From the NCBI RefSeq assembly GCF_023078275.1, contig NC_062987.1, positions 20,569,772-20,633,771 of the forward strand: DNA of 64,000 bases, written 5' to 3'. This DNA is from Leguminivora glycinivorella (lineage: Eukaryota; Arthropoda; Insecta; Lepidoptera; Tortricidae). Under the pieces are notes generated by a model. It ran no database searches. It was not told the origin of the DNA and worked only from the letters and a program-made list of their open reading frames with translations. Positions 11,101 through 21,276 of the stretch are shown one piece after another. Numbering within the stretch: the first letter of the stretch is position 1; the number at the start of each line of letters is the position of its first letter. The position numbers and the translations under genes are program-made.

Positions 11101-14100
11101 ATGCGTTTTTACCCGCTGGTATTAAAGGACAAAATAGTGTTTCCGAGCTAGTGAGGACAAAATCCGCACACCGGTTATAAATCAAAGTTTCGCCCATATA
11201 AATATTTTGGTTTATAATACAAATATAAATATAAATGTTTTGGTTTTGCTGTAGAATTTTTAGATTACCTACTTTTACTTCCTGACTTTAGGAAGTTTAT
11301 GTCTTACCGTGCATAATATTTGGCATAATGCCATGATATACTAGTAATCTCCTTTAATCCTCAAAGGAGCGATGCATCTCGTGAGTCAGCGCTTTCTAAT
11401 ATGAGCGCGAGAAAGTCGAAGAAAGCGGGCCGCGAGGAAAACCCGGTGAAAACATACCTATACAAAACACACGGTCCTGCTACATACCATGAGGTTTTAA
11501 TTTTTTTCCCCTCACTAGCTCGGAAACACGTGTTTTGTCCTTTAATACCAGCGGGTAAAAACGCATTTTATCCACTAGTGGGTAAAGTAATTTGACCTTG
11601 AATAAAGTCAAATTAACTGCTTTATTATTGATAAAAGTAGGTGAATCTAGTAATAAAGATGATTTACCACCTGTGGAACTACTGGAAGCAGTGATAAACG
11701 CATTTTTTGCGTTGTAGTTTCCTCGCTACAGTGAGGGGAAAAGTTTTGTGTTACACTCGGGTGCAAATATATTTTACTTCTCGTGTGTTAAAAAACTCGC
11801 AAGTTCAGGATTCTATTCTCGAACCACTCGCTTCGCTCGTGGTTCAACTAGAGAATCCTTTCACTTGCTCATTTTTCAATTCCACACTTGGCGTTAAAAT
11901 ACAACTTTGCCCCCTTGTATAACAAATAACTATTAGAACACACACTTCTTCCTTGCGTTATCCCGGCATTTGCCACGGCTCATGGGAGCCTGGGGTCTGC
12001 TCTGACAACTAATTTCAAGATGAGAGTTTTGAATGATTCACGGTTATTTTCATTAGACTTATATTGACCGGGATGTAGACCGTGATTACCTTTTTGATTT
12101 TTGTCGAGCTCCCAATATTTCGACGCAGTTGCATGATCACCCAAAACACAAACACAAAACAAAATGATGACAAAAATAAAAAACGGTAATCACGGTTCAT
12201 ATCCCGGTCAATATAAGTCTAATTCCAAGATTTGGCGTAGGCACTAGTTTTACGAAAGCGACTGCCATCTGACCTTCCAACCCGAAGGGTAACTAGGCCT
12301 TGTTGGAATTAGTCCGGTTTCCTCACGATGTTTTCCTTCACCGAAAAGCGACTGGCAAATATCAAATGACATTTCGCACATAAGTTCCGAAAAACTCATT
12401 TGTATGTGCCAGGGTTCGAACCCGCGACCTCCGGATCGAAAGTCGCACGCTCTTACCGCTAGGCCACCAGCGCTTGTTGTTTTAGAACACACACGACTGA
12501 AATTCTTTCGTGACCACGGCACGGCATGTGGCTTGTTTCACCGCGTTATCACCTAACAGTGACACTTCGCCGTTCATTGCCTATTAAACAAGTAAATGTT
12601 GACGCTGAGTAGGTTACTTATCTATCAAGCCTATGCCAAGCTCATGGTGAAATAGGCCAGAGTGCAAACTGGGTGTAATCTCTATCGCTCGTGCGTATTG
12701 GCGCGACAGAGCCAGACTATTTACCTTTCGCGGCGTTTCGTTTTCGTTTCGCATCGCAGAAATGCCATTCGGCTACGGCACTTGGTCGAAACGTCGATGG
12801 GAAAAGGGGTAAGAAATTGTTAAGTAGTTAATCTCGTTCCTCTATAATAGAAAAGTGACTCCTCGGCTTTTCGCTCCTTTCGCTCCCATCTGGCTCCCAT
12901 TCTGTTGCGCGTGTGTGAGTGTACTAAATGTACTAGAGAGCAAAATCATTTGGGAGTAGTTCGGTCTAGTACAGTGCAGGGAATCGTGTCTTTTGTAGGT
13001 ACTATTAGTACATGTACTACACAAGCCTACTCAATTATTTATTAATTTTTATTTTTACTTGGCAGGCTTGCGAGCTACCAGCCGTGCAAAGTGAGCACAG
13101 TCACTACGTGTGCGACGAGAAGGGCGAACCGAAATGCCTGCCCGGGTGGCAGGGCGACCTGTGTGACGTGCCCATTTGCAAGAAAGGATGCGATCCTTTG
13201 CAAGGTAAGAAATTGAGAACTTGTTCACCAGTGGGATGTTTTAAAGAATTGTCTGGAAACACCAACTTACGGACATAATCCAAGGTTCATACCTTCCCAT
13301 CCACCTATTTTCATCTTAGAGGTAGATGCGAGCGGCGCGGTGATAGAACGCGGCCATTAGCGATACATTATGTCAACATATTTAGAACATAGCCGGTTGG
13401 CAAAGGTTGAAAAAAGGATCTAGAGGTTTTTGACGGTAACGTGCATAAAGTGCCTCGATGCCGAGGCAAAGGCCTTGATGCCGAGGTATTAAAATTTCCT
13501 TTTTTGGTAAATTAGGTATGATGCTATCCAGGAACTCTCAGATAACTGCTTCCCAAAGTTGTTTAGACTCTGACCCTCGAACGACCCTAACATAAACTGA
13601 CATTCTTACGACCCCGACCAAGGCTGTCATAAAAAGTTCACATACAGTTTAATATTGGCACTCAATCATTTTAGGATGACACAATTCTCATGAACTTTGA
13701 TCCACTATAGGTACTATTGCGTAATCTAATTACAGAACCTTTAACATGGATGTTACTTTGTTAACAGGTTACTGCAAGCGTCCAGGGGAGTGCCGGTGCA
13801 AGCTGGGCTTCTACGGCGAGCGATGCAACAAATGCATCCCCCTCCCCGGCTGCCAACACGGCTCTTGCAATGTGTCCTTCGAGTGTGTGTGCAAGGAGGG
13901 GTGGGACGGCCTCTTTTGTTCTGAACGTGAGTTTTATACATATTTGTACCTAGCAAACTAGTGAAATAAGTTGCGTAATGCAATTGTCAGCGTTATTTTG
14001 CTCTGCATCACTTTGCAAAGACTACTGGGGTGCAGTCATTGCCAAGGCTCACGTATTTCTTTAGTTTTAGCTCTGGAAACTTTTACTTTTTGTAAAGATC

Positions 14101-17100
14101 TCCGTGGCCCGAAGTTAAAACCAAATTCGAAGTTACATAGGCTACTTGCCCCCTAGTCAAATCAGCTTCTTTTTAAGAACTGTCAAAACGAATTTGAACG
14201 ACTTTCTAATATGGAATTTATATGAAATCGAATTGAGTGACGTCACGGTCAACGCAGTTACTTGATATATTTCTACCTGACTTATTAAATGAAAATTGTT
14301 TTTAAAAATAACTTCTGTCTGAGTTTTTCTTATAATTATCTTTATTTCGTGCATGGTATAAAATATTTTATTTTAATTACAGTCAAGTTCCCTATTACAC
14401 ACACAGAGTTTAGTAAAAAATCTTTATTAAAAAAAAAGAAAACAAATAAACCTTCAAACAGCTGACAATACGGACCAAAACTATCATATTCATCAAAATA
14501 ACAACCTTACTACACCAAGACATGATACATTTTAGTAAATTATGCCGATGCCGGCGCATCGACCTACATACTACCGCGAGGTCTCAACGGTTAAAAACAT
14601 AAAAGGATGTTAATAGATATCACCGTTATAATCTCAATGCGCGACTTTTCTATTTGAACAGGTTTCTGTTTCTAAGATAGCTTTAATAAATTTTGTGATA
14701 AACTGTTCCTAGATGATCCTATGTATCCATTTGCCGCGTGTTTGTTTCGTGTATGTAATTAAGTCATTGTTACATCTTAGATAGATAGATAGATAGATAA
14801 GAACTTTATTCATTCCCACAACATACATGGTAGATAAAACAAAAGATAAAAGGCATGCATCTTAAAATAGAAATTAAAAGCTAATTACTTAGTTACATTT
14901 TTAAAAGAATACAAATTTTCAAAACCATGTGTCGTGGCAGAGAACAGGCGCTGGCTCAGCATTATGATGCGGCAAGCCACATCGCTGATATTCTGCCAGG
15001 ACCTTACAAAGAAAAAGAAGACTTCAACACTTAAGCCTTAATTCCTGAACTTCAATATATGCTCACTATGTGTGTATGTGTGTGTATGTGAAGTTATGTG
15101 TAGTTATGTGCCGAGATGTAGCAATATCCTTCTCTGTAGCATTTGTGTATATTTTGATATACATTCTTAATACAGATTTAAAGTAGTATGTTATTTAAAT
15201 TTGGAGGGAGATTCAGCCTTGAAGTTTTTGAAGGTTTAAGAGGTATATTCGATATTTCAATCTTGTGTCCCCTGTCAACTTACTTGTATAGTTCGTACCT
15301 AACTGTTCCCTGATGTTTATGCTGTCACTCGTTTTAGTTTTAGTTTAGTTCTTAGCTTAGTTTATTAAGTCAGGGTCCCACTGAAAATCAGCGCCTCAGC
15401 TTGCCGTTTCAACATGCTGAGTGGGATCCCATTTAGCATCTAGTTTGTGTTGCACTAAATGCGTTTATCACTGCTTCCAGTAGTTCCACAGGTGGTAAAT
15501 CATCTTTATTGCTAGATTCACCTACTTTTATCAATTTTAAAGCAGTTAATTTTTTTAACTTTATTCAAGGTCAAATTACTTTACCCACTAGTGGATAAAA
15601 TGCGTTTTTATCCGCTGGTATTAAAGGACAAAACACGTGTTTCCGAGCTAGTGAGGGGAAAACAATATTATAAATAATTGATCATGCCGATCAGCATGCT
15701 GAAAAACAAAACACTAATATTTGCAACTATCTACGTAAACCCAAACAACACAAAAATATGTTCTGTGACGCTTATGACAAACTTAATTACAGACTGTGAG
15801 TATTTTTTAAATTATCCAACTTGTTAATTCCCAACTTAACCATTTATCTACTGTCAGAAAATCGCGAAAAACTTTATGGACCCACAGATCTTTATGGTAA
15901 CGGAATCTATTGTCACGTCATATCCGCTTACGTCTGTCTCGTCGCTAGGACTCTAACCAGGAACGTGACCACCAAAGAAATCGTCTTTACGACGCGTAAG
16001 AAAGCGAAAGTTTGTAACTGTACCTGTTTTGAATTAAACATACTTTACTGGCGTATTTTCTACTGTCAATTTCTATGGCTCTTAGTGATGATAAATACCT
16101 ACTCATGATACTCTTACAAACATTCAGTAGGTATGTACCAATTAAGTACAATTTTCAATGTTTTGAATAGGCTAGGAGTAAGTCAAAACAGCTTCTTTTT
16201 AAGAACTGTCAAAACGCATTTGAATCACTTGCTAATATGGAATTAATATGAAATCGAATTGAGTGACGTCACGGTCAATTCAGTAATTTTATTTCTACCT
16301 GACTTATTAAATATAAATTGGATTTAAAAATAACTTCTGTCCATGTTTTTCTTATTATTAGCTGATGCTTTATTTCGTGCAAGGTATAATAGTATTTTAT
16401 GCAACTGGTGGTTAAAAGAGGTCAAAAAAGGCGAGTGGCGTGGGTAACAATTTGAGGCGAAGCCGAAAATTGTTAATAAAGACGCCACGAGCATTTTTTG
16501 ACTCAGTTAAACACCGTTGCATACAATACTTTTTCTACGACCAAGCACTTACCCTGAAAGAAAATTATAAATTCAATAAATACCTACTTTCAGTCATCTT
16601 AGTTATCTAGTGGACCACCTACCATTTCGAATATGCAGTTTGAGTGCAAACATGAAAATAAAATTGTCTATGGTACATGGTTCTTTGAAGCCTGGCCACT
16701 AAGACGAATCGAGTCGAGTTGAATCGAGTTCTCATACATTTGAATGCGATTCGACGCGTCGCCAATGATCGCAGCAGAAAACGAACGAGTCTCGACTCTG
16801 CGAATGCCAGGCTTTATCTGACATTCTAAGGTTGGCAACAATGTACCTATTTCATACAATATTTTAATTTTCTACGATGAAGTGAATGGTTTGTTAAGTT
16901 GGTAGCAATGTATTTACTGAACTGTAACAGCTATATCGTGCTACTGCTACTAAATGTTTTCAGGGTATAGACTAGATAGACTTGTCCTGACATCTTTTAT
17001 GTAGGGTTTTAAAGTACTATGCACGACCTTGTAAGTCACGAATAACAGTACGAGAGTAGAAAAAATATTTTATTTTAAGAACAGTCAAGCTTTATAAATT

Positions 17101-20100
17101 AATTAAATTTATAAAATTATAAGATAGTTTGGAGAGCCTCGCACAAAACTTTTTGAGGAGCTTCTAACTGGATCACTTCTGTCAAAATCAGCTTTTTTGT
17201 AACTGAGTAGATCATTTTTGTCAAATTGTGATTAACAGCAAGTTGGAAAAAAAAAATTGGTTTTAACCGGATCGAAAATGTATGTGATGTGAATGTAAAG
17301 AGGAGGATTGTGTCAGGAATGTCAGGATGATTTTGATATCTTGAGTCCCAAAGTTCTAAGTATTTAAGATGGCGTTTTGTTTAGTACGTAGCTTGACCAC
17401 AGATAGTAGTTAAAAAGGCTTAATTTTCCTGTAGATGTAGCACATTCAGCGTGATTCAGGTCCGGCGTCAAACACTCTGTAATCTGTGCGGCAAACCGTG
17501 CGCTGCATAAATTAGCCATAGTTAAAAGCTCCCGTTTATGGTAAGGCCTAAGTGCGTTTTCACATTATCCGATCCGATATCGGATGTAGGAAGGATTTCA
17601 AAGGAAAAAATCAAAGATAGCGGCTTAAATATATTGGATATGGGTCCTACAATCGGATCCGGAAGTGAAAACGCACTAAGTGCTGACCGATTTGCAGATA
17701 TCTTACGCTTCGTAACGCCATGCCTTGCGTGGACGACGATAATTTTTGGCATTCCGAATTACGACCCCCTAAATCACCCAGTAAATTTGACGTTTCAATC
17801 AAAAATTTCTCATCATAAAATTCTCTAAGAAGGAGAAGAGGGTTAAGAATTTCACCACCCCCTTTCTTCCGGTGGGTGTCGTAGAAGGCGACTATGGGAT
17901 ATGGTTTAAATTGTGGCGTAGGCGAGAGGCTGGCAACCTGTCACTGCAATGTCACAGTTTCGTTTTCTTTCAACCCCTATGCCAAGAGTGGCACTGAAGC
18001 TTTAGTAGTTTCATGTGTTCTGCCTACCCCTTTATGGGATACAGGCGTGATTGTATGTATGTATGTGTATAAAATTCTCTTGTCATTTTCAGCGATCTGC
18101 CGCTCCGACTGCCACCAGACGCGCGGTTTCTGTGAGTCACCCGGCGAGTGCCGCTGTCGACTGGGCTGGTCCGGGCCCACCTGCCGCGCCTGCCAGCCGC
18201 TACCCGGCTGTCAGCACGGGTACTGTGACAAACCGCTGGAGTGCAAGTGCCTGCCTGGGTACACCGGCCTGCTGTGTCAAACACGTGAGTATAAAGTTTG
18301 TCATCCAGCAGATAAGAGGCGCTTAGCGACGGTAAAAAATCTCTAGACTGGACCAACAGGGCCGAAATACAAAAGAAAGGTTGCTATTGCGTAGTGCTCT
18401 TCCCTATTGGATGAGTGATAAAGAGACTGGGTTGGTCCGGGCCCACGTTTCCCGGCTGTCAGCATGGCTACTGTGACAAACCGCTGGAGTGCAAGTGCCT
18501 GCCTGGGTACATCGGCCTGCTGTGTCAGACACGGGAGTATCCAACTAAATCAGCGACTTCTTAATACCACCCATTAAGAAGTCGCTATAAACTTTCTATA
18601 CTGAATCAACAGGGTCCGTAGAAAATTCCTCTTTAGCGAACGATGCGCAACTAATACGCAGACGCTTGAGTAGGTAGCATTTACCTTTTCATCCAGCAGA
18701 ATAAGCATGAGGTTATTAGAGGCGGTATTGGACAGGAATGACGGTGTCGATTGCGATCATCATCATCATCCTCCTTGCGTTATCCCGGCATTTGCCACGG
18801 CTCATGAGAGCCTGGGGTCCGCTTTGACAACTAATCCCAAGATTTGGCGTAGGCACTAGTTTTACGAAAGCGACTGCCATCTGACCTTCCAACCCGAAGG
18901 GTAACTAGACCTTATTGGAATTAGTCCGGTTTCCTCACGATGTTTTCCTTCACCGAAAAGCGACTGGCAAATATCAAATGACATTTCGCACATAAGTGAA
19001 AAACTCATTGGTGCGAGCCGGGGTTCGAACCCGCGACCTCCAGAACGAAAGTCGCACGCACTTACCGCTAGGCTACCAGCGCTTTAGCTCACCTCAAAAC
19101 ATATTATAGTGATAAACTCGACTTTTTGTGAGTAAATAGGTATTCGGCATCGAAGCGTTTTAAGGGTATCTGAATGTGTGGATTTCAGTGCTCAGTTTAG
19201 GTGTTCGCCGAGTATCTTATAGGTGCGTACGGCTGTAGAGCATGTATAGAAAGTGAGATACTAACGCTTAAAGGCATTATTAGGTTGCATAAGCATAATA
19301 CCAAACAATTGCCTAATCTTCCTTATCCTCTTCCAGCGATCTGCTCAACGGGCTGCCACAGCGAGCGGGGCTACTGTCGTCGTCCCGGCGAGTGCCGCTG
19401 CAAAGTGGGCTGGACTGGGCCCACCTGCTCCCAATGTCACCCGTATCCTGGCTGCGTGCATGGTACCTGCAGCAGGCCTTGGGAGTGTGCCTGCGAGCCT
19501 GGCTGGGGAGGCATGCTGTGTGATGAAGGTGAGTGTGTAGACTAGGACCCCACTTGTTCTGTCAGATGACACTGGCCCAAGCTGTGTCAATGTCACCTGC
19601 AGCAGACCGGAGCTGCGGCTCAGGCGTGTTGGGAAATTCTTAAACGCCTTCCTATATCCCACCCTGCTATCAAGAATTGGGGTAAGACATGGATATTATG
19701 TAGCAAGCGTCCGTGGCTCAGTTGGTCAAAGCGGCTGGTCCGGAGCACCAAAAGATCGCAGATTCAAGTCCTGCAGGAGGTGCGTATTCTTAAATGTTTC
19801 CTTTAAAATGAAAAAGTTCATAAGTACTTTTATAAAAATATTTAGAGCAGGCTCCAAGGGGATGTTCGTTTGCAAAAATAGCGCACCTCATTCTGACTTC
19901 TGATATATATTGTATAGATCCCGGACATCATATAAACAGATGTTGCCAACCAGTTTTGTGGTCCCGCTCCCCGCACCCCGGCAATTAAAGATGACATACA
20001 AAAAAATTTTTTTTTTCATCGAACCATGCCGTGTGGGGTATCAAATGAAAGAGCTTACTAAGTAGTTTACGAATATACGGCATACTATAGCATTTCTTAC

Positions 20101-21233
20101 ACTTCATTTAAGAATTTTTTTGAAAGTTTACTAAAATGCCCCATTTTCGAGTTAACTTTAAACCACTATTGCTTGAGATAGTTATGAATATATTTTAATA
20201 ATTATTATTTTATATAGCTAACAAAAGTCCATTTCATACAAACTAATAGTTAATACAGTGAAAAAGTTGCATGGGGGAGCGGGGGAGCAATCAAAGATGG
20301 CGAGTTTCGATATTTCTCTCGTGGCCAAACGTTGTGTATAACTGTTGTTTTAGATTGTTTTTGTCCTGCTTTCCTCCTCCCGCTTTAATTTGTCAATTAT
20401 ATTGTCCCACAATGATATTCCACTCAGAAATCGAATTTTAAGAAATATATTGAAATATCGAAACTCGCCGTCTTTGATTGCTCCCCCCGCTCCTCCGTGC
20501 AACTTTTTCACTGTACGAACTATTGGTTCGCAAACAATGGACTATTGTAAGTTATTTAAAATAATAATAATTAAAATATATTCATTAGTTCTCAATCTAT
20601 AGTGGCTTAAAGTTAACTCAAAAATGAAGCATTTTCGTAAACTTTCTAATATTTTTTTTAGAGAAAATGTAAAAAATGTTATAGTATGCTATATATTCGT
20701 GAACTACTCAATAAGCCCTTTGATTTGGTACCCCACACGGCATGGTTTGATTTTTTTTTTATAAATCTTTGTAGGTATGCTACCTACCTTTAATTGCCCG
20801 ATAGGGGGAGGGGGACCACAAAACTGGTTGGCAACATCTGTTTATAGGATGTCCGGGATCTATATAATATATAATCAGAAGTCAGAACGAGGTGCGCTAT
20901 TTTTGTAAACGAACATCACCTTGGAGTCTCGTCTAATTCTTTTCTTAAAGTTGCTAAAAAAATTATAAACTTAAAACTTTCTTTCCATTTCCAGAGCTGA
21001 ATTACTGCGAGAAGAATCCAGACACCTGCAAGAACGGCGGCAAATGCCAGTCCCTCGAGTCCGGAGATGGTTACTTCCGCTGTTCCTGCCCCGCCGGCAT
21101 CAGCGGGCGGAACTGCGAGAACCTGCCCGACAGCATGACTACCACTGAGGCTAGTAACTCTACGGAGGTTGTGACTACTGAGGTCACTACGGAGGCAGTG
21201 AAGGAGCCTAGTGAGGAAAATGAGACTGAGTAG
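8189..21233 (+). CDS. secreted Delta/DLK-like EGF-repeat protein, six exons
   Basis: Exons: 8189-8272, 13066-13204, 13768-13926, 18093-18284, 19337-19528, 20995-21233 (stop TAG). All have GT-AG junctions and continuous frame, giving 334 residues. Residues 1-19 form a signal peptide (MKLPVVLC, then Ala/Leu-rich). Residues 39-61 resemble the C-terminal half of a DSL domain (HYVCDEKG...GWQGDLC). Three EGF pairs follow, each with CRPGEC-like and CQHG-type motifs as in EGF1-2 of Delta, Jagged and DLK1. Each pair is bounded by phase-1 introns; exons 4 and 5 are both 192 bp. A final canonical EGF (about 260-296) precedes a Thr/Glu-rich tail ending ENETE. No membrane segment or GPI-like end is visible, so it is probably secreted. 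The role as a Notch-pathway modulator is inference from family. Conserved frame across five junctions makes the model strong; the orthologue name is uncertain. Confidence 0.88.
8304..8455 (+). repeat. family T retroelement 3' end, copy 1 (intron 1)
   Basis: It begins CTAGCTTTTGCCCGCGGCTT and ends with CATTTATAATATTAGTGT. Shared landmarks are TCACGTTAATTCGTCGCTCCG and CCGTGAAAGACGGACAAACA. Other copies are at 44372, 44553 and 53310. The style is that of a non-LTR retroelement 3' region. Confidence 0.7.
9146..9251. mobile_element. MITE family C, copy 2
   Basis: Starts GGGCCACTTGCACCAACG and is flanked by TTA on both sides (9143-9145, 9252-9254). The right terminus is more diverged (GCATGTAGCCC). 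It lies in intron 1 of the EGF gene. Confidence 0.7.
9993..10135. repeat. GC-rich foldback in intron 1
   Basis: The outer arms AACGCCGTG...GTGGGCGACGGTCGCGCGA and the complementary TCGCGCGACCGTCGCCCAC...CACGGCGT flank a centre that contains further CGACGGTCGCGCGACCGTCG self-complementary blocks. The GC content is sharply above its surroundings. A related single arm (AACGCCATGCCTTGCGTGG) occurs near 17713. Confidence 0.65.
10328..10690. repeat. family E repeat, copy 1
   Basis: Collinear with 51102-51493. Both contain CGTGTTTTTTTTCG/TG, TAGGTTCATTATCAGG, AGTGTGAGAGAC, ATAACATTAGGAATTGGTAAAGGC and AATAAAAACAGG. It is non-coding and lies in intron 1. Confidence 0.7.
10815..11160 (+). repeat. family G repeat, copy 1 (rearranged)
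   Basis: It contains the ATCACTGCTTCCAGTAGTT, CCACTAGTGGATAAAATGCG and CCGCTGGTATTAAAGGACAAAA blocks found at 47167 and 49138. The first ~110 bp (GCTTCGCTCGTGGTTCAAC) are inverted relative to the rest, so this copy is internally rearranged. Confidence 0.65.
11497..11930 (-). repeat. family G repeat, copy 2, near full length
   Basis: Reverse complement of the copies at 47167-47583 and 49138-49551 over about 420 bp. It starts from TCCCCTCACTAGCTCGGAAAC and ends with CAACTTTGCCCCCTTGTATAACA. Confidence 0.75.
11952..12478 (-). mobile_element. tRNA-headed SINE, copy 1, interrupted
   Basis: Read on the minus strand, a tRNA-like head lies at 12478-12410, with box A TGGCCTAGCGGTAAGAG and box B GGGTTCGAACCC. 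The body contains CGTGAGGAAACCGGACTAATTCC and CCGTGGCAAATGCCGGGATAACGC. The uninterrupted relative is at 18757-19086. A ~197-bp element sits inside this copy at 12022-12218. Pol III-transcribed SINE organisation is inferred from the promoter boxes. Confidence 0.75.
12022..12218 (+). mobile_element. foldback retro-insert nested in SINE copy 1
   Basis: It carries inverted arms around ATATTGACCGGGAT...GACCGTGATTACC. Comparison with the empty site in the second SINE copy shows CTAATTTCAAGAT to the left (12009-12021) and CTAATTCCAAGAT to the right (12219-12231), a 13-bp duplication with one mismatch. The second copy at 54976-55140 has an 11-bp duplication. Variable length favours target-primed retrotransposition over cut-and-paste. 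Confidence 0.7.
12640..12785 (-). repeat. family H repeat, copy 1
   Basis: Shares GTATTGGCGCGACAGAGCCAG and AGAAATGCCATTCGGCTACGG with 37524-37672 and 39360-39500 in the other orientation. It is short, non-coding and MITE-like. Confidence 0.55.
14157..14375 (+). repeat. family F repeat, copy 1 (intron 3)
   Basis: Matches 16180-16392 over about 210 bp, sharing AGCTTCTTTTTAAGAACTGTC, ATGAAATCGAATTGAGTGACG and TATTTCTACCTGACTTATTAAAT. It is non-coding. Confidence 0.7.
14776..15020 (-). repeat. (GATA)n tract plus probable LINE 3' end
   Basis: Six GATA units abut GAACTTTATTCATTCCCACA, in the arrangement of a retroelement 3' end followed by its microsatellite, read on the minus strand. No coding remnant is clear. 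Confidence 0.35.
15452..15662 (+). repeat. family G repeat, copy 3 (3' half)
   Basis: Contains the ATGCGTTTATCACTGCTTCC to GCTAGTGAGGGGAAAA part of family G; the other half is missing. Confidence 0.7.
15663..16179. other. intron 3 stretch without recognised elements
   Basis: A 95-codon open frame at 15821-16108 has no recognisable motif and is bounded by repeats, so it is not called as a gene. Confidence 0.4.
16180..16392 (+). repeat. family F repeat, copy 2
   Basis: Second copy of the repeat at 14157, about 2 kb downstream in the same intron and orientation. Dispersed insertion or local duplication are both possible. Confidence 0.7.
16398..16530. repeat. small foldback element
   Basis: Left part ATGCAACTGGTGGTTAAAAG...AAAAAAGGCGAGTGGCGT and right part GACGCCACGAGCATTTTTTG...GTTAAACACCGTTGCAT are imperfect reverse complements around a short GGCGAAGCC centre. 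Confidence 0.55.
16531..17548. other. intron 3 stretch, nothing recognised
   Basis: AT-rich intronic sequence. Only weak inverted tracts around 16685 and 16808 (GCCTGGCC and GCCAGGC) were noticed. Confidence 0.45.
17552..17676. mobile_element. MITE family B, copy 2
   Basis: Starts GTGCGTTTTCACATTATCCG, ends AAAACGCAC, flanked by TAA on both sides. It has internal deletions relative to the 133-bp copies. Confidence 0.75.
17842..18066 (+). repeat. family R LINE 3' UTR with ATGT tail
   Basis: Runs from GGTTAAGAATTTCACCACCC through GTCGTAGAAGGCGACTATGGG to TACAGGCGTGATTGTATGTATGTATG. The ATGT tail ends 26 bp before the exon 4 acceptor of the EGF gene. Other copies are at 40128, 43352, 44790 and (reverse) 46163. 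Confidence 0.75.
18425..18540 (+). pseudogene. decayed partial duplicate of EGF-gene exon 4
   Basis: Near-identical to the 3' two-thirds of exon 4 (from GACTGGGCTGG) but with about 20 bp replaced by GTTT after GGGCCCAC. The donor is changed from CACGTGAGT to CACGGGAGT at 18533-18534. No acceptor-side copy is present. The downstream intron similarity (CATCCAGCAGA, CAACAGGGTCCG) shows that a segment of more than 200 bp was duplicated. It cannot be spliced as an exon in this form. Confidence 0.8.
18757..19086 (-). mobile_element. tRNA-headed SINE, copy 2, intact
   Basis: On the minus strand the order is: tRNA-like head (19086-19017, box A TAGCCTAGCGGTAAG, box B GGGTTCGAACCC), then a body of about 250 bp, then a (GAT)n tail at 18774-18757. 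It lies in intron 4 and provides the empty-site reference for the nested insertion at 12022-12218. Confidence 0.8.
19708..19795 (+). repeat. tRNA-like sequence in intron 5
   Basis: CGTGGCTCAGTTGGTCAAAG matches an A box and AGATTCAAGTCC approximates a B box at tRNA spacing. The acceptor stem is poorly paired, so this is a tRNA-derived repeat or pseudogene, probably not a working tRNA. Confidence 0.55.
19854..20927. repeat. 1.07-kb long inverted repeat in intron 5
   Basis: The left arm 19854-20316 and right arm 20452-20927 are reverse complements with scattered substitutions and small indels; the loop is about 135 bp. Landmarks at both ends are CTCCAAGG, GATGTTCGTTT and AAAAATAGCGCACCTC. Inner landmarks are AAACAGATGTTGCCAACCAG, ACCATGCCGTGTGGGGTA and GCAATCAAAGA. 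It ends 67 bp before exon 6. It has no ORF. It would fold into a long RNA hairpin in the EGF pre-mRNA. Confidence 0.85.
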
Positions 21234-21276
21234 TCATCTCACCGGGTCTAGCTAAAAGTAAAATCGTTGATACTCC

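Noticed and set aside
11401..11595. Small ORF starting MSARKSKKAGREENPVKTY
   Set aside because: The first ~30 residues look protein-like, but the frame then runs into a family G repeat and no donor site is convincing. It could be an exon of an unidentified gene; not enough evidence to call.
15821..16108. 95-codon ORF in intron 3 of the EGF gene
   Set aside because: No recognisable domain, and the intron is full of repeats; expected by chance in this length of sequence.
17894..18346. 150-codon ORF spanning the family R repeat and exon 4
   Set aside because: The part before 18093 is the LINE 3' UTR. The splice acceptor and phase show that only the downstream part belongs to the EGF gene.
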